A stretch of DNA of 64,000 nt, taken from the NCBI RefSeq assembly GCF_000715075.1, contig NC_134085.1, positions 152,920,178 through 152,984,177 of the forward strand, in the 5' to 3' direction. Position numbers and translations under genes: made by a program. Numbering within the stretch: the stretch's first letter is position 1; the number at the start of each line of letters is the position of its first letter. Source of the DNA: Nicotiana tabacum. Taxonomy: Eukaryota > Streptophyta > Magnoliopsida > Solanales > Solanaceae. Below the pieces are notes generated by a model that saw nothing but the letters and a program-made list of their open reading frames with translations, was not told the origin of the DNA and searched no databases. Below are positions 55,356-64,000 of this stretch, one piece after another.

Positions 55356-56856
55356 TGTTGGCTAGCAGTTTCACCTCTATCCCCAGATGGCATGTGTTCT
55401 CCATGTCTACTCATTGATATAGCTTCAAACCTATTCTTCACTGGGATGGGAGTCAAAGGTGGGAAGTTGATGAAGTTAAGTTTAGGGCTTTGCACTGCTT
55501 TACCTTTGTCATCCTGCTTCTCAGCTACAGGTACCATGTTGTGTTGATTATTGGTCTTCTTAGGATCAGGTGCCTTTATTGTGCCTATTTGATCTACAAC
55601 CTCCACTGAGTTGCCAAGGTTCTGTTGATTCTCAACTGATGTTACATTTTGAGGACTAGGTGCATTCTGTATAGGTCCTTTGGTTCTCCATTCCTGTATG
55701 ACCACCTTGTTACTCCTTGTTTTGCTAGCCTGGATGGACTACTGCATCATAGGTCGTGGTTGGTTGGAACACTTGTGTCCCACTACCAAGCATTTGTCAC
55801 AATAAGCAGGTTTCCAGTCATAGGTAATATCTTGTAGAAATTTCTTCCCAGTAGGGTCCATAACCACAATTTCAATTGGCAATTCTTTTGTAACATTGAC
55901 TTCAATAAGCATTCAAGCAAAGGATACTCAAGTCTTCTTAGTAGTGCACTCATCAGCAAATACAGGGGTCCCAATCACACGAGCAATTCTGCTGAGAGAG
56001 CCAACTCCCCAACATGACATAGGAAACTTAGGAAATTTGACCCACAATGGTATAACAATAGGGAATTCTTCCACGAAATCAAAGTTAGGAGTCCATGGTT
56101 TTAGGATGATAGGCTTATTAGCAATTGAGTAAGGACCAACACATAGTATTTCTCGAGCATCTGCAACAGTTTGAAATCTAATAATATAATAGCATTCATC
56201 ATGGTAGAACAAATCAGGCTCAGCAACATGTGACCAGTGTAAATTGATATATCGCTTCATCGCATTATAACTTGGTCCATCCCCTAAGATATATGCAATC
56301 AACGCGCATCTCCATTTGTTCTCTTCCTCTTCTACCTCTAATTTGTCTAATTGAACCATAGGCTGGCCATCAATAATTTGTAGTGGAATATAGGATAGAG
56401 ACATACCATTAGTAGCAAATCGATTATTCTGGAACAAAGTTGTCCATGGAGCTTTAGGTGCAGCATCATTCACTACTATCATCTCCTCTACTGCTGATTT
56501 CTCCAACGAGCCTAAGGTATTTACTTGATTTTGAGTTGAATTTACCAATTTTACTGCTCCATTGACCGAACAATTGAAGAAGCTGATAAATGACCACTTG
56601 CCGTTGGAGAAGTTAGATCTAGTCTCTTAGAGATACCAGGATGAGTTGAAGTAGATTCAATTTCACATGCAACACCTCTATTTGCCGGATCTGCAATTGG
56701 AACTGATGGAGATGGAGTTGGAACTGACGAAGGTGGAGTTGCTTCTGGTGTTGCTTTCTCCATCGGTGGTTGATTACCAATTACCACCGAGCTTGCAAAA
56801 TTAGTTAACGGGTGCTTCCTAGGTCGACCACGTCCTCCGCCTCTCCCTTTTGCCAT
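55352..56856 (-). pseudogene. LINE ORF1 (DUF4283/CCHC protein)
   Basis: Starts MAKGRGGGRGRPRKHP at 56856, a basic N-terminus. The Pro/Ser-rich segment to about 56555 is followed by a frameshift. The DUF4283-type RNA-binding domain lies at about 56400-55950 (WRCALIAYILGDGPSY, LWVKFPKFPMSCW). A CCHC zinc knuckle (YCDKCLVVGHKC, about 55815-55780) comes next, then an in-frame TAG near 55741, and a hydrophilic tail to a stop at 55352. In plant L1 elements ORF1 binds the element RNA. Damaged by one frameshift and one or two stops. Confidence 0.82.
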
Positions 56857-56929
56857 GGCAAACACAAGCGGCGTATGTTAACTAACGTGCACCGAGAGCA
56901 TCAGGTAGGAGAGTTAAAGCTTTTTTCAA

Positions 56930-57270
56930 TTGAAAAAGTATTTTCTTTCATTTCAACAAACTAAGTATTTTCTTTTCTTGAAATATAAAAAGTATTTTTC
57001 CCAACAAAACAAGTACTTTCTTTTCATGATGTAGAAAAAGTATTTTCTTTCATTTTAACAAAAAAATACTTTCTTTTCTTGATGTAGAAAAAATATTTTC
57101 ACAAAAAGAGTACTTTATTTTTATGATGTAGAAAAAAAAAATTCTTTCATTTCAACAAATTAAGTATTTTTTTTTCTGATGCAGAAAAAGTATTTTCTTT
57201 CATTTCAACAAACTGAGTAATTTCTTTTTATGATATAGAAAAGATGCTTTCTTTTTTGACAAAATAAAGT
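56930..57270. repeat. AAAGTATTTTCTTTC degenerate tandem repeat
   Basis: About six imperfect units of roughly 55-65 bp built from AAAAAGTATTTTCTTTCATTTC, ACAAA and CTTTTCTTGATGTAG-like words. Placed between the LINE ORF1 start and the AAAATATTTTT border at about 57480; perhaps the LINE 5' UTR or an older repeat. Confidence 0.7.
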
Positions 57271-57539
57271 ATTTTTTTAGTTAGCGAGCTCAAATTTCAA
57301 TGTTATTGTGTGAAAAAGTAATGAGCTTTTGTGAATTTTGAAAAGAATAATTAAATTCTTGAAGAAAATAGAGTCGAGGGGAGTACATGAAACATAAGTA
57401 TTTTGGGGAAGGTGGGTTGAAAAGAGTAGCATAAAAAATTATTTTCCTAAAAATATTTTATAATCTCTAACGAAACACTAGAAAATATTTTTCGCAAAAA
57501 AGTTTTTCGCTCACCAACCAAATAAAGGAAAATAAATGA

Positions 57540-57790
57540 TAAAACCACTCATTTTCCATAAAGAAATGTCTGCAATCAGCTTTCTTCAAAAAATTTAAAC
57601 TGACCACCTGTATAACTTAAAACTTTTAAAAGAATACCCTTGAACTATGCTTTACTAGATTTTCATATATTTTTCCAGTTGTTTTCTCGTAAAAACATTG
57701 TATAATTGATAATTGATAGTCCCTCCGTTGCTCCCAAAAGGGAAAAGGCAGAAAGCGGCATGGCACTTTAAAAAGTTGCGCTGCTGTATT
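57540..57790. other. Spacer, nothing recognised
   Basis: No gene or transposon boundary recognised in this AT-rich stretch. Confidence 0.45.
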
Positions 57791-57793
57791 TAC

Positions 57794-58666
57794 TGGGGTC
57801 GGTCGGTTAGTATGAAAGTACGGTTCGATTTATCGATTTTTGATTTTGTAATATTAAAAAACAAACCAAACAAAAGTAATTACGGTTCGGTGTAGTTTTT
57901 TTAAGCTTCAGTTCGGTTATTTCCGATTTAGTTTTTCGGTTATTAACGGTGCAAGATTTGTATGTGTTGATTCATAGAGACATAGACTGCTCGCTTTTCT
58001 GTTACATTGTAACATTGGAGTATTTAATTAAATCTTGGGTACATTATATCCGATGTTGACTACGAATCTTTACCCCTCTGCAATTGACAGATATATTAAA
58101 TTTGATTGATATTATTGTATCGATGAAATTTTGGATTAGATTTACATAGCATTCTTTTCACTTGCTTTCTTTATGTCATAGGAGTATGTAGCTCTTGCAT
58201 TTTGTAATCACAAATTTTTATTGTAGCAAATTAACTGTTTCTCAATGTGCATAGTTACCTCATTCATTTGTAAACGTTGTGTGCTATATATTCAATGTTT
58301 TAATCATCAGCAATGATTTCTTATCCAGATTGTTATTACCTTTCACTCCTTTACACTTCAAGTCCGTTTACTAAATCAATTTTCTGGTTTCTTATCCAGG
58401 TTATGCCTCAATATCATAAGGTTTTATGAATAATGTAATAGAACTAAAAGCTTTATTCAATACATGCATGCATTTTCTCAGACGTACTTGTGGTAATTAA
58501 ATCTTGGGTATTGACCGAGACTTCGGAACCGTTAACCACACCGAATATTGAAATTTAATAATTTATAAACCGCACACCAACCGAATAACTGATTAAACCG
58601 ACACCAAAAAATCGAAATTTACGGTTCGACCGATTTTTTCGATCCGGTATTATGCCCACCCCTAGT
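57794..58666. mobile_element. hAT-like non-autonomous element, decayed
   Basis: Right end GGTATTATGCCCACCCCTA (inverted TAGGGGTGGGCATAATACC) has the usual form of a hAT MITE end. The left end at about 57794 (CTGGGGTCGGTCGGTTAG) is a degenerate counterpart. Both subterminal regions carry CGGTT-rich words in opposite orientation (GGTCGGTTAG..., ...ACCGATTTTTTCG). No clear target-site duplication. Interior is AT-rich and non-coding. Confidence 0.5.
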
Positions 58667-58685
58667 TTTCTTTTTCCCTCTCAAT

Positions 58686-59521
58686 TAGGGGTGTTCAAAA
58701 CCGAACCGAAACCAAAACTTAATGGCTTATTGGTATTGGGTTAACGGTTTAACAGACGGGGAACATATTGAAATTTTTTTATGAACGGCTTATCGGTTTG
58801 GGGCGGATTATTCAATTTTTCTTAATGGATAATCCGCTAACCTGTTAAGAATTGACCATGTAATAATAGTAGTAGAATTTTTTTTATGGCATTACATGTT
58901 TTGGAAAATATTCGAAAAAATCCGTAGACCAAGTCTGAGACACGAAATCCTTTGCATTGCTACAAAAGCCAATCGAAGGAAAGCATTGAGACATTACATT
59001 GAGAAAATTGCGGCCAAGAAGTTCAATGAGAGATTCGTCCACAACTCACCCAACTAAAACTCTGAGACTTAAATCGCAACAGCAAAGACATACGCCAAAA
59101 AGGATAACGTCCTAAAAATCTGCTGCAAACCACTGCTATTGATTCACTTTTATGGACTCTTAATTTTATTCTGTTGGTGTGCATTCCACTACAACGACAT
59201 CCACACTATAGATGTGCCTGAAAGAAAATGGAACTCCTTAAGACAGTCAAAAGTGGTGTATGCCTTGGAGTGAGTTCAAGTAATTGCAAAGAAAGGCAAG
59301 AATTGCACTGATGCAGAAAGATAATAGCTAAATTTAGTAAATTGCATCATGTGCAATATAGATTGAATTAGGTCGATAAATCGCCCGATAACCGCTAATC
59401 CGATATAATCCGCCGATATCTTATCGGGTGGCTAGCAGATTAATACATTTAAAAGCCAATAACCGATAAGCCAAACCGTTTAGAGTAAATAACCGCTCAA
59501 TCCGTCCGATAAGCAGCCCTA
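58686..59521. mobile_element. hAT-like non-autonomous element
   Basis: Ends TAGGGGTGTTCAAAACCG and, inverted, TAGGGCTGCTTATCGGAC, flanked by CTCTCAAT (58678-58685) and CTCTCACT (59522-59529), an 8-bp target-site duplication with one mismatch. Subterminal CGATAA/TTATCGG words occur in both orientations. No coding capacity; 836 bp. Confidence 0.7.
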
Positions 59522-59611
59522 CTCTCACTATGTCTAATTTTGGTGTGGCTGGAGTGCAGAGAAGAGGGAGTGAATGCTTATAAATAATAAAAAGCAAGGG
59601 AAAAATTAAAA

Positions 59612-59618
59612 AAAAAGA
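59612..59618 (-). terminator. Pol III terminator of tRNA-Tyr
   Basis: A T run on the minus strand within ten bases of the tRNA 3' end, sufficient for RNA polymerase III termination. Confidence 0.7.
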
Positions 59619-59621
59619 AGA

Positions 59622-59712
59622 TCCGACCTGCCGGATTCGAACCAGCGACCTAAGGATTATCTGCGGGATTGCCGACTACAGTCCTCCGCTCTACCAACCG
59701 AGCTAAGGTCGG
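59622..59712 (-). tRNA. tRNA-Tyr (GTA), intron-containing
   Basis: The minus strand reads CCGACCTTAGCTCGGTTGG at the 5' end (59712) and GGTTCGAATCCGG...CAGGTCGGA at the 3' end (59622). The seven-base acceptor stem pairs CCGACCT with AGGTCGG, with A as the discriminator. The anticodon GTA lies in ACTGTAG. A short intron of about 16-18 bases follows the anticodon, as in all plant nuclear tRNA-Tyr genes. The A box (TAGCTCGGTTGG) and B box (GGTTCGAATCC) are intact. A run of T follows on the minus strand as Pol III terminator. Likely functional. Confidence 0.95.
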
Positions 59713-60134
59713 ATTTGTTTATTTCGCTCCAAACAACAGTGTTTTTACTAGTCTTTCCCATATTATGCCATTTTATATTGATTAATTCTTGGTGTATATA
59801 TTGGTCAGAAATAAGATTTCAGCATTTAGTTAGATTGAAGATGTTGATGTCGTTTGCGTGATGACTTATGTAAAGAACGAAATGTGACCTATACTAATCA
59901 GTTTGATGCATCAGCTATATAAAGCTTTGGTAGAATCAGTCATACAACCGTCCTTTTTCACATATTTAACGTTGTTGAGAGGCCTGTACCTCACTAGATT
60001 TCTTCGACTAAAGAAGATCGGACAATAAATGTGCTTCGGACAAACAGGGATGTATGCAATAATTTTTGGAAGCGGTGTCGAAATTTATAGAATAACGAGA
60101 ATAATAGCTTTAATTATCATATTTTTACAGAAGA
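59713..60134. other. Spacer between tRNA-Tyr and copia element
   Basis: No gene or transposon end recognised. It is the insertion flank of the copia element. Confidence 0.5.
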
Positions 60135-60474
60135 TGTTGCGGAAGCCAAATGTATATAGTGTGAATAAGTCACAACTACTATACCAAAAATTATGACAGC
60201 CACCAAATAATAAATAAGACAATAAAAGGAATACCAAAATTTACGAGGTTCGGCTAATTTTGCCTACTCCTCGGACACAACCAATATTTTATTCCACTCC
60301 AAAAATACAAGTGAAATAATACTAAAGAGAGAAGATACAAATGCCTTAAACAGATGAGAAGGCAAATGAGAGGTGTGTTTAAATCCTAAACATTAGGCCT
60401 TCTTTTATAGGGGGAAAATCCCCCCAAAATTCAAGAGCCCACCGATGTGGGACAAAATTTTGCCAAATTCAACA
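60135..60474 (-). repeat. Copia 3' LTR (340 bp)
   Basis: Minus strand begins TGTTGAATTTGGC, right after the polypurine tract, and ends TTCCGCAACA, so the termini are the inverted repeat TGTTG...CAACA. The adjoining five bases are GAAGA; the other LTR is outside the window, so the target-site duplication cannot be tested. Confidence 0.8.
60402..60410 (-). promoter_or_regulatory. TATA box of copia LTR
   Basis: CTATAAAAG on the minus strand about 65 bp into the LTR, after a run of C. Proper position for the U3 promoter of a copia LTR. Confidence 0.6.
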
Positions 60475-60552
60475 AATCTCCACCTTGGCAAAATTCCACA
60501 TCTTCAATTTTCTCTCAATAACAAATTTTGATTGTGTCTTCATCTTCAATCT

Positions 60553-63500
60553 TCAGTTTTCAACAATGTTGATCAAATCCAAACAATGTTGAAACTTGAC
60601 CGCACTCACCACCTTTGTTAGCATATCAGCAGGATTCTCCGTAGTATGAATTTTCTTCACTGTGACTCCACCTTCTTCTATGATTTCTCGTACAAAATGA
60701 TACCGAACATCAATATGCTTCGTCCTTGCATGATACACTTGGTTCTTCGCTAATTGAATAGCACTTTGACTATCACAAAAAATTATGATACCTTTTTGTT
60801 CAACACCAAGCTCCTTTAGCAATTCTTGAAGCCAAATTGCCTCTTTTACAGCCTCTGTAATAGCCATGTACTCTGCCTCTGTTGTAGACAAAGCAACTGT
60901 TGACTGCAAAGTAGACTTCCAACTAACTGGTGCCTTTGCAAAAGGAAACACATAACCAGTAGTTGATCTTCGTTTGTCCAGATCACCCGCAAAATCTGAG
61001 TCACAATATCCAACTATAGACTGATTGTCTTCCTGCTCAAAAACTAACCCGACATCTACAGTATTATGAATATACCGTAGAATCCACTTCACAGCTTGCC
61101 AATGCTCCTTCCCTGGATTGTGCATATATCTGCTAATAACTCCAACAGCTTGTGAAATGTCAGACCTTGTGCAAACCATTGCATACATCAAGCTACCAAC
61201 AACATTTGCGTATGGTACCTTTGACATATACTTTCGTTCAGCTTCATCCATTGGCGACATAGTAGTACTTAGCTTAAAATAGGGAGCAAGTGGAGTACTA
61301 ACTGGCTTAGTCTTGTCATCTATGCCAAAACGTTGTAGTACTCTCTTCAAATATTCTTTCTGAGATAAACAAAGTTTCTTTGAACGTCTATCTCTAATTA
61401 TCTCCATGCCAAGAATTTTCTTTGCCTCACCCAGATCCTTCATCTCGAACTCCTTCTTCAGTTGATTCTTCAATTTATCAATTTCTTCCGAATTCTTGGA
61501 AGCTATCAACGTATCATCAACGTATAGGAGAAGATATACAAAGGAACCATCTTTAAGCTTGCGCAAATACACACAATGATCGTATTTGCTTCTCTTGTAC
61601 CCTTGCCGCAACATAAACTCGTCAAATCGCTTGTACCATTGTCTAGAAGATTGTTTCAATCCGTACAACGATTTTTCAAGTTTGCATATCATATTTTCTT
61701 TTCCAGCAACTTTGAATCCTTCTGGCTGAGTCATGTAGATTTCCTCCTCCAAGTTTCCATGTAAAAACGCAGTTTTTACATCCATCTGAACTAGTTCCAA
61801 ATCCAATTGTGCTACCAAAGCCAACATAATTCTAATGGAGGAATGTTTTACAACTGGAGAAAACACTTCATTGTAATCAATTCCCTCCTTTTGAGCATAT
61901 CCTTTGGCCACCAATCTTGCTTTGTAGCGAACATCTACTTGGTTAGGAAATCCTTCCTTCTTTGCAAATACCCATTTGCACCCAATTGCTTTCTTTCCCT
62001 TCGGGAGATTGGCCAATCTCCATGTATGATTCTGATGAAGGGACTGTATTTCATCATTCATGGCAATCCTCCACTTATCTTCTTCTGAACTTTGGACAGC
62101 GTCTTTATAAGTAGTAGGAACATCATCAGCTACAATTGAGGTTGCACAAGCAACCGTCTCTATGAGACGAACAAGTTTCGTTATTGTTGTTTTTGGCCTG
62201 CTGGTTGCTATTGATTCAAGTTGTTGTTGAGGTTCCTGAGTTGGAATCTCCTCTACTGGCTCTCCTTCCAGAGGGTAATCTTCATTTGTTTCCTCCTCTG
62301 CTTCTTGTGTAGGAAAAATAAATTTTTCCTCAAACTCCACCTGCTTAGAAGCACCTTTATTTTGTTTGGTGTCTTCTGTTACCTTATTTACCATAGCAGA
62401 TTCATCAAAAGTAATATCTCTGCTGAATATTACTTTCTTTGTCATAGGACACCATAAACGATATCCTTTGACTCCAGAAGTAATTCCCATAAAAATAGCC
62501 TTCTTTGCCCTTGGATCCAATTTTGACTCCGTCACATGATAATATGCAGTTGAGCCAAACACGTGCAAAGAGTTATAATCTACAACAAGTTTTCCATACC
62601 ATTTTTCAAATGGTGTCTTGCCATCAATAGCAGCAGATGGTAGACGATTAATGAGGTGGCATGCATATGTAATTGCCTCAGCCCAAAATTCTTTGCCCAA
62701 GCCAGCATTGGACAACATACACCGTACCTTCTCCAGCAAGGTCCGGTTCATACGTTCTGCCACTCCATTCTGTTGTGGTGTATGTCTAACAGTGAAGTGT
62801 CGGACGATGCCATCATTTTCACAGACCTTATTGAAATGATCATTTTTGTATTCACCTCCATTGTCTGTGCGAATACACTTGATCCTCCTGCCTGTTTGAT
62901 TCTCCACCATCGTCTTCCATTTGAGAAAAATTCTCAGCACTTCATCTTTGTTTTTCATTGTATACACCCACACTCTTCGAGAAAAATCATCAACAAAGGT
63001 TACAAAATAGTGCTTCCCACCCAATGAAGGTGTTTTGGAAGGACCCCAAACATCAGAGTGTACATAATCTAAAATGCCTTTAGTATTATGGATCGATGTA
63101 CCAAATTTAACCCTTGTCTGTTTCCCTTTGACACAATGCTCACAAAACTCCAAGTTGCAAGCCTTTACTCCTTTTAACAATCCTTGATCTGATAGAGTTT
63201 TCAAGGATTTTCCTCCAGCATGTCCCAAGCGCATGCGCCATAGCTTGGTTGCTTCTGCCTCTTTGTCGTCACTGGATGTCACTGTCGTTGTCCCAATAAC
63301 TGTACTGCCACGATAGCGGTACATATTATTATTCTTCCGATTAGCCTTCATTACCACTAGTGCACCAGAGCATACTCTCATCACTCCATTTTCTGCAATG
63401 ATTTTGAACCCTTTTGATTCTAGGGCTCCCACAGAGATGAGATTCTTCTTCAAGTCTGGTACATATCGAACATCTGTTAATGTTCTGATCATTCCATCAT

Positions 63501-63795
63501 GGTTCCTTAATCGTATTGAACCAATGCCATATGAGGTAAGAGGGCTGTTATTCGCTGTGTGGATGACTTCATATTCTCCTTCTTGAAATTCCACAAACCA
63601 GTCCCTGTTGGGACACATATGATGGCTACAAGCCGAGTCCATCAACCATATGTCTGATGATGTTGATGACTCTGTTGTAACTAATGAGAAGTCTGAATCA
63701 TCACAATCGGCTACATTTGAATCCATAATGGCCTTTCCATTATTATATTTGGCCTTATTCTTCAACTTCGGACAGTCTTTCTTCCAGTGCCCTTT
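60553..63795 (-). CDS. Copia pol polyprotein (protease-integrase-RT-RNase H)
   Basis: Over 1,070 uninterrupted codons. Zinc-knuckle end GHWKKDCPKLKNK; protease site DSACSHHM; integrase with H-x-C-C (GHAGGKSL, CEHCVKGKQ), core residues in DDFSRRVWVY, RTDNGGEY and PQQNGVAERMNRTL; RT with KARLVAKGYAQKEGIDY, MDVKTAFLHG and the catalytic YVDD at 61513-61524; RNase H with CDSDFAGDLDKRRSTTGY, STTEAEYM and ARTKHIDVRYHFVRE; end near ENPADMLTK. All catalytic motifs look intact. It is separated from gag by one extra base in an A run (minus strand, about 63798-63793) in the zinc knuckle, so as given a full gag-pol cannot be made without a frameshift. Confidence 0.93.
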   Translation of the reverse strand, partial: KGHWKKDCPKLKNKAKYNNGKAIMDSNVADCDDSDFSLVTTESSTSSDIWLMDSACSHHMCPNRDWFVEFQEGEYEVIHTANNSPLTSYGIGSIRLRNHDGMIRTLTDVRYVPDLKKNLISVGALESKGFKIIAENGVMRVCSGALVVMKANRKNNNMYRYRGSTVIGTTTVTSSDDKEAEATKLWRMRLGHAGGKSLKTLSDQGLLKGVKACNLEFCEHCVKGKQTRVKFGTSIHNTKGILDYVHSDVWGPSKTPSLGGKHYFVTFVDDFSRRVWVYTMKNKDEVLRIFLKWKTMVENQTGRRIKCIRTDNGGEYKNDHFNKVCENDGIVRHFTVRHTPQQNGVAERMNRTLLEKVRCMLSNAGLGKEFWAEAITYACHLINRLPSAAIDGKTPFEKWYGKLVVDYNSLHVFGSTAYYHVTESKLDPRAKKAIFMGITSGVKGYRLWCPMTKKVIFSRDITFDESAMVNKVTEDTKQNKGASKQVEFEEKFIFPTQEAEEETNEDYPLEGEPVEEIPTQEPQQQLESIATSRPKTTITKLVRLIETVACATSIVADDVPTTYKDAVQSSEEDKWRIAMNDEIQSLHQNHTWRLANLPKGKKAIGCKWVFAKKEGFPNQVDVRYKARLVAKGYAQKEGIDYNEVFSPVVKHSSIRIMLALVAQLDLELVQMDVKTAFLHGNLEEEIYMTQPEGFKVAGKENMICKLEKSLYGLKQSSRQWYKRFDEFMLRQGYKRSKYDHCVYLRKLKDGSFVYLLLYVDDTLIASKNSEEIDKLKNQLKKEFEMKDLGEAKKILGMEIIRDRRSKKLCLSQKEYLKRVLQRFGIDDKTKPVSTPLAPYFKLSTTMSPMDEAERKYMSKVPYANVVGSLMYAMVCTRSDISQAVGVISRYMHNPGKEHWQAVKWILRYIHNTVDVGLVFEQEDNQSIVGYCDSDFAGDLDKRRSTTGYVFPFAKAPVSWKSTLQSTVALSTTEAEYMAITEAVKEAIWLQELLKELGVEQKGIIIFCDSQSAIQLAKNQVYHARTKHIDVRYHFVREIIEEGGVTVKKIHTTENPADMLTKVVSAVKFQHCLDLINIVEN

Positions 63796-64000
63796 TTTCT
63801 CGACAAAAGGCGCATTCATCTTTGCTGGGTCTCGATCTTGACTTGGATCTTCCCTTCTTTGTCCTCATTTGATTTTGAGGACGACCCCTCACAAATAGTG
63901 CTTCTCCTTCTCCGCCCTTCTGTTTTTCTCGCTTTCTTTGTTCATAGCTGTACAAAGCCGAACAAACTTCTCTGAGAGAAACTTCGTCATTTCCATGGAG
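63796..64000 (-). CDS. Copia gag C-terminal part, cut by window end
   Basis: Reads from the window edge GNDEVSLREVCSALYSYEQRKRE through a basic stretch (MRTKKGRSKSRSRPSKD) into CAFCREK, the first half of the CCHC knuckle, and then changes frame to pol. The matching second half (KGHWKKDC) is in the pol frame. The N-terminal capsid part lies outside the window. Confidence 0.85.

Larger units (their letters stand above)
53940..56856 (-). mobile_element. L1-type LINE, 5' part only
   Basis: Minus-strand non-LTR retrotransposon with ORF1 and the endonuclease half of ORF2. Recognisable coding stops near 54000, before any RT block, and no RT motif follows. LINE copies are normally truncated at the 5' end, so loss of the RT and 3' end is unusual and implies a deletion or rearrangement. 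ORF1's stop and the ORF2 ATG overlap at 55352-55355 in a TGATG context. Confidence 0.8.
60135..64000 (-). mobile_element. Ty1/copia retrotransposon, cut by the window end
   Basis: Minus-strand copia element: 3' LTR at 60135-60474, polypurine tract next to it (AAGGTGGAGATT), pol from 60553 to about 63800, and part of gag up to the window edge. Domain order protease, integrase, RT, RNase H defines Ty1/copia. The sequence resembles the Tork/Tnt1 group of Solanaceae (from memory). pol has no stop over 3.2 kb, so this is the youngest large element in the window. 5' LTR and gag start lie to the right. Confidence 0.93.

Noticed and set aside
61576..62457. Plus-strand frames of 60-90 codons opposite copia pol
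   Set aside because: They are shadows of the minus-strand polyprotein, rich in Phe/Leu/Cys with no motif.

Overview
This is plant nuclear DNA. It has GT-AG introns, a split nuclear tRNA-Tyr, and plant LTR elements, LINEs, SINEs, MULEs and hAT MITEs. The RTE-type LINE with a (TTG)n tail and the character of the LTR elements suggest Solanaceae, most likely Nicotiana (inferred; no database was searched). Only two host protein genes and one tRNA gene are visible. Most of the rest is layered transposable elements.

Layout. (1) 1-3011: an RTE LINE whose 5' part is inverted; at its 3' end it abuts the end of a hAT-type MITE. (2) 3687-6120, minus strand: four exons of a GT47 exostosin-family glycosyltransferase gene; its 3' exons must lie left of the window. 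(3) 6283-8135: a non-autonomous MULE with ~160-bp terminal inverted repeats and a perfect 9-bp target-site duplication, placed just upstream of the GT47 start. It holds a solo LTR and a MITE. (4) 9610-16543, minus strand: a complete TOM1-like (VHS+GAT) ubiquitin-adaptor gene, closest to TOL1. Its 4.8-kb second intron holds two MITEs and a SINE.

(5) About 16.9-42.4 kb: a large decayed Mutator-like element. It carries a MuDR-type transposase gene (plus strand, 19180-21922) and a converging DUF1985/Ulp1-protease gene (minus strand, 41475-25853). Two small acidic antisense ORFs flank the transposase coding region. A captured fragment resembling the Pol IV/V second-largest subunit is also present. 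About 35 short palindromes of the type CTTCAGC-N(3-9)-GCTGAAG lie in its non-coding DNA, including the leader introns of both genes. A 10.6-kb LARD retrotransposon (3.4-kb LTRs, no coding capacity) is inserted in an intron of the Ulp1 gene (27124-37710, TSD TGTTT).

(6) 42559-53116: a Ty3/gypsy element of the Tat type with both LTRs, TSD TATAT, degenerate gag-pol, an 86-bp tandem array and an antisense coding region near its 3' end. (7) 53.5-57.5 kb: a minus-strand L1-type LINE carrying ORF1 and the endonuclease but no reverse transcriptase, bounded by AAAATATTTTC-rich repeats. (8) 57.8-59.5 kb: two non-autonomous hAT-like elements. (9) 59622-59712: tRNA-Tyr(GTA). (10) 60135 to the window end, minus strand: a young Ty1/copia element with one LTR and an almost undamaged pol, interrupted by one frameshift in the gag zinc knuckle.

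The two host genes are unrelated in function: one is a Golgi glycosyltransferase, the other an endosomal ubiquitin adaptor. Their adjacency appears to match Arabidopsis At5g16880/At5g16890 (from memory), which suggests an old syntenic pair surrounded by transposon growth.
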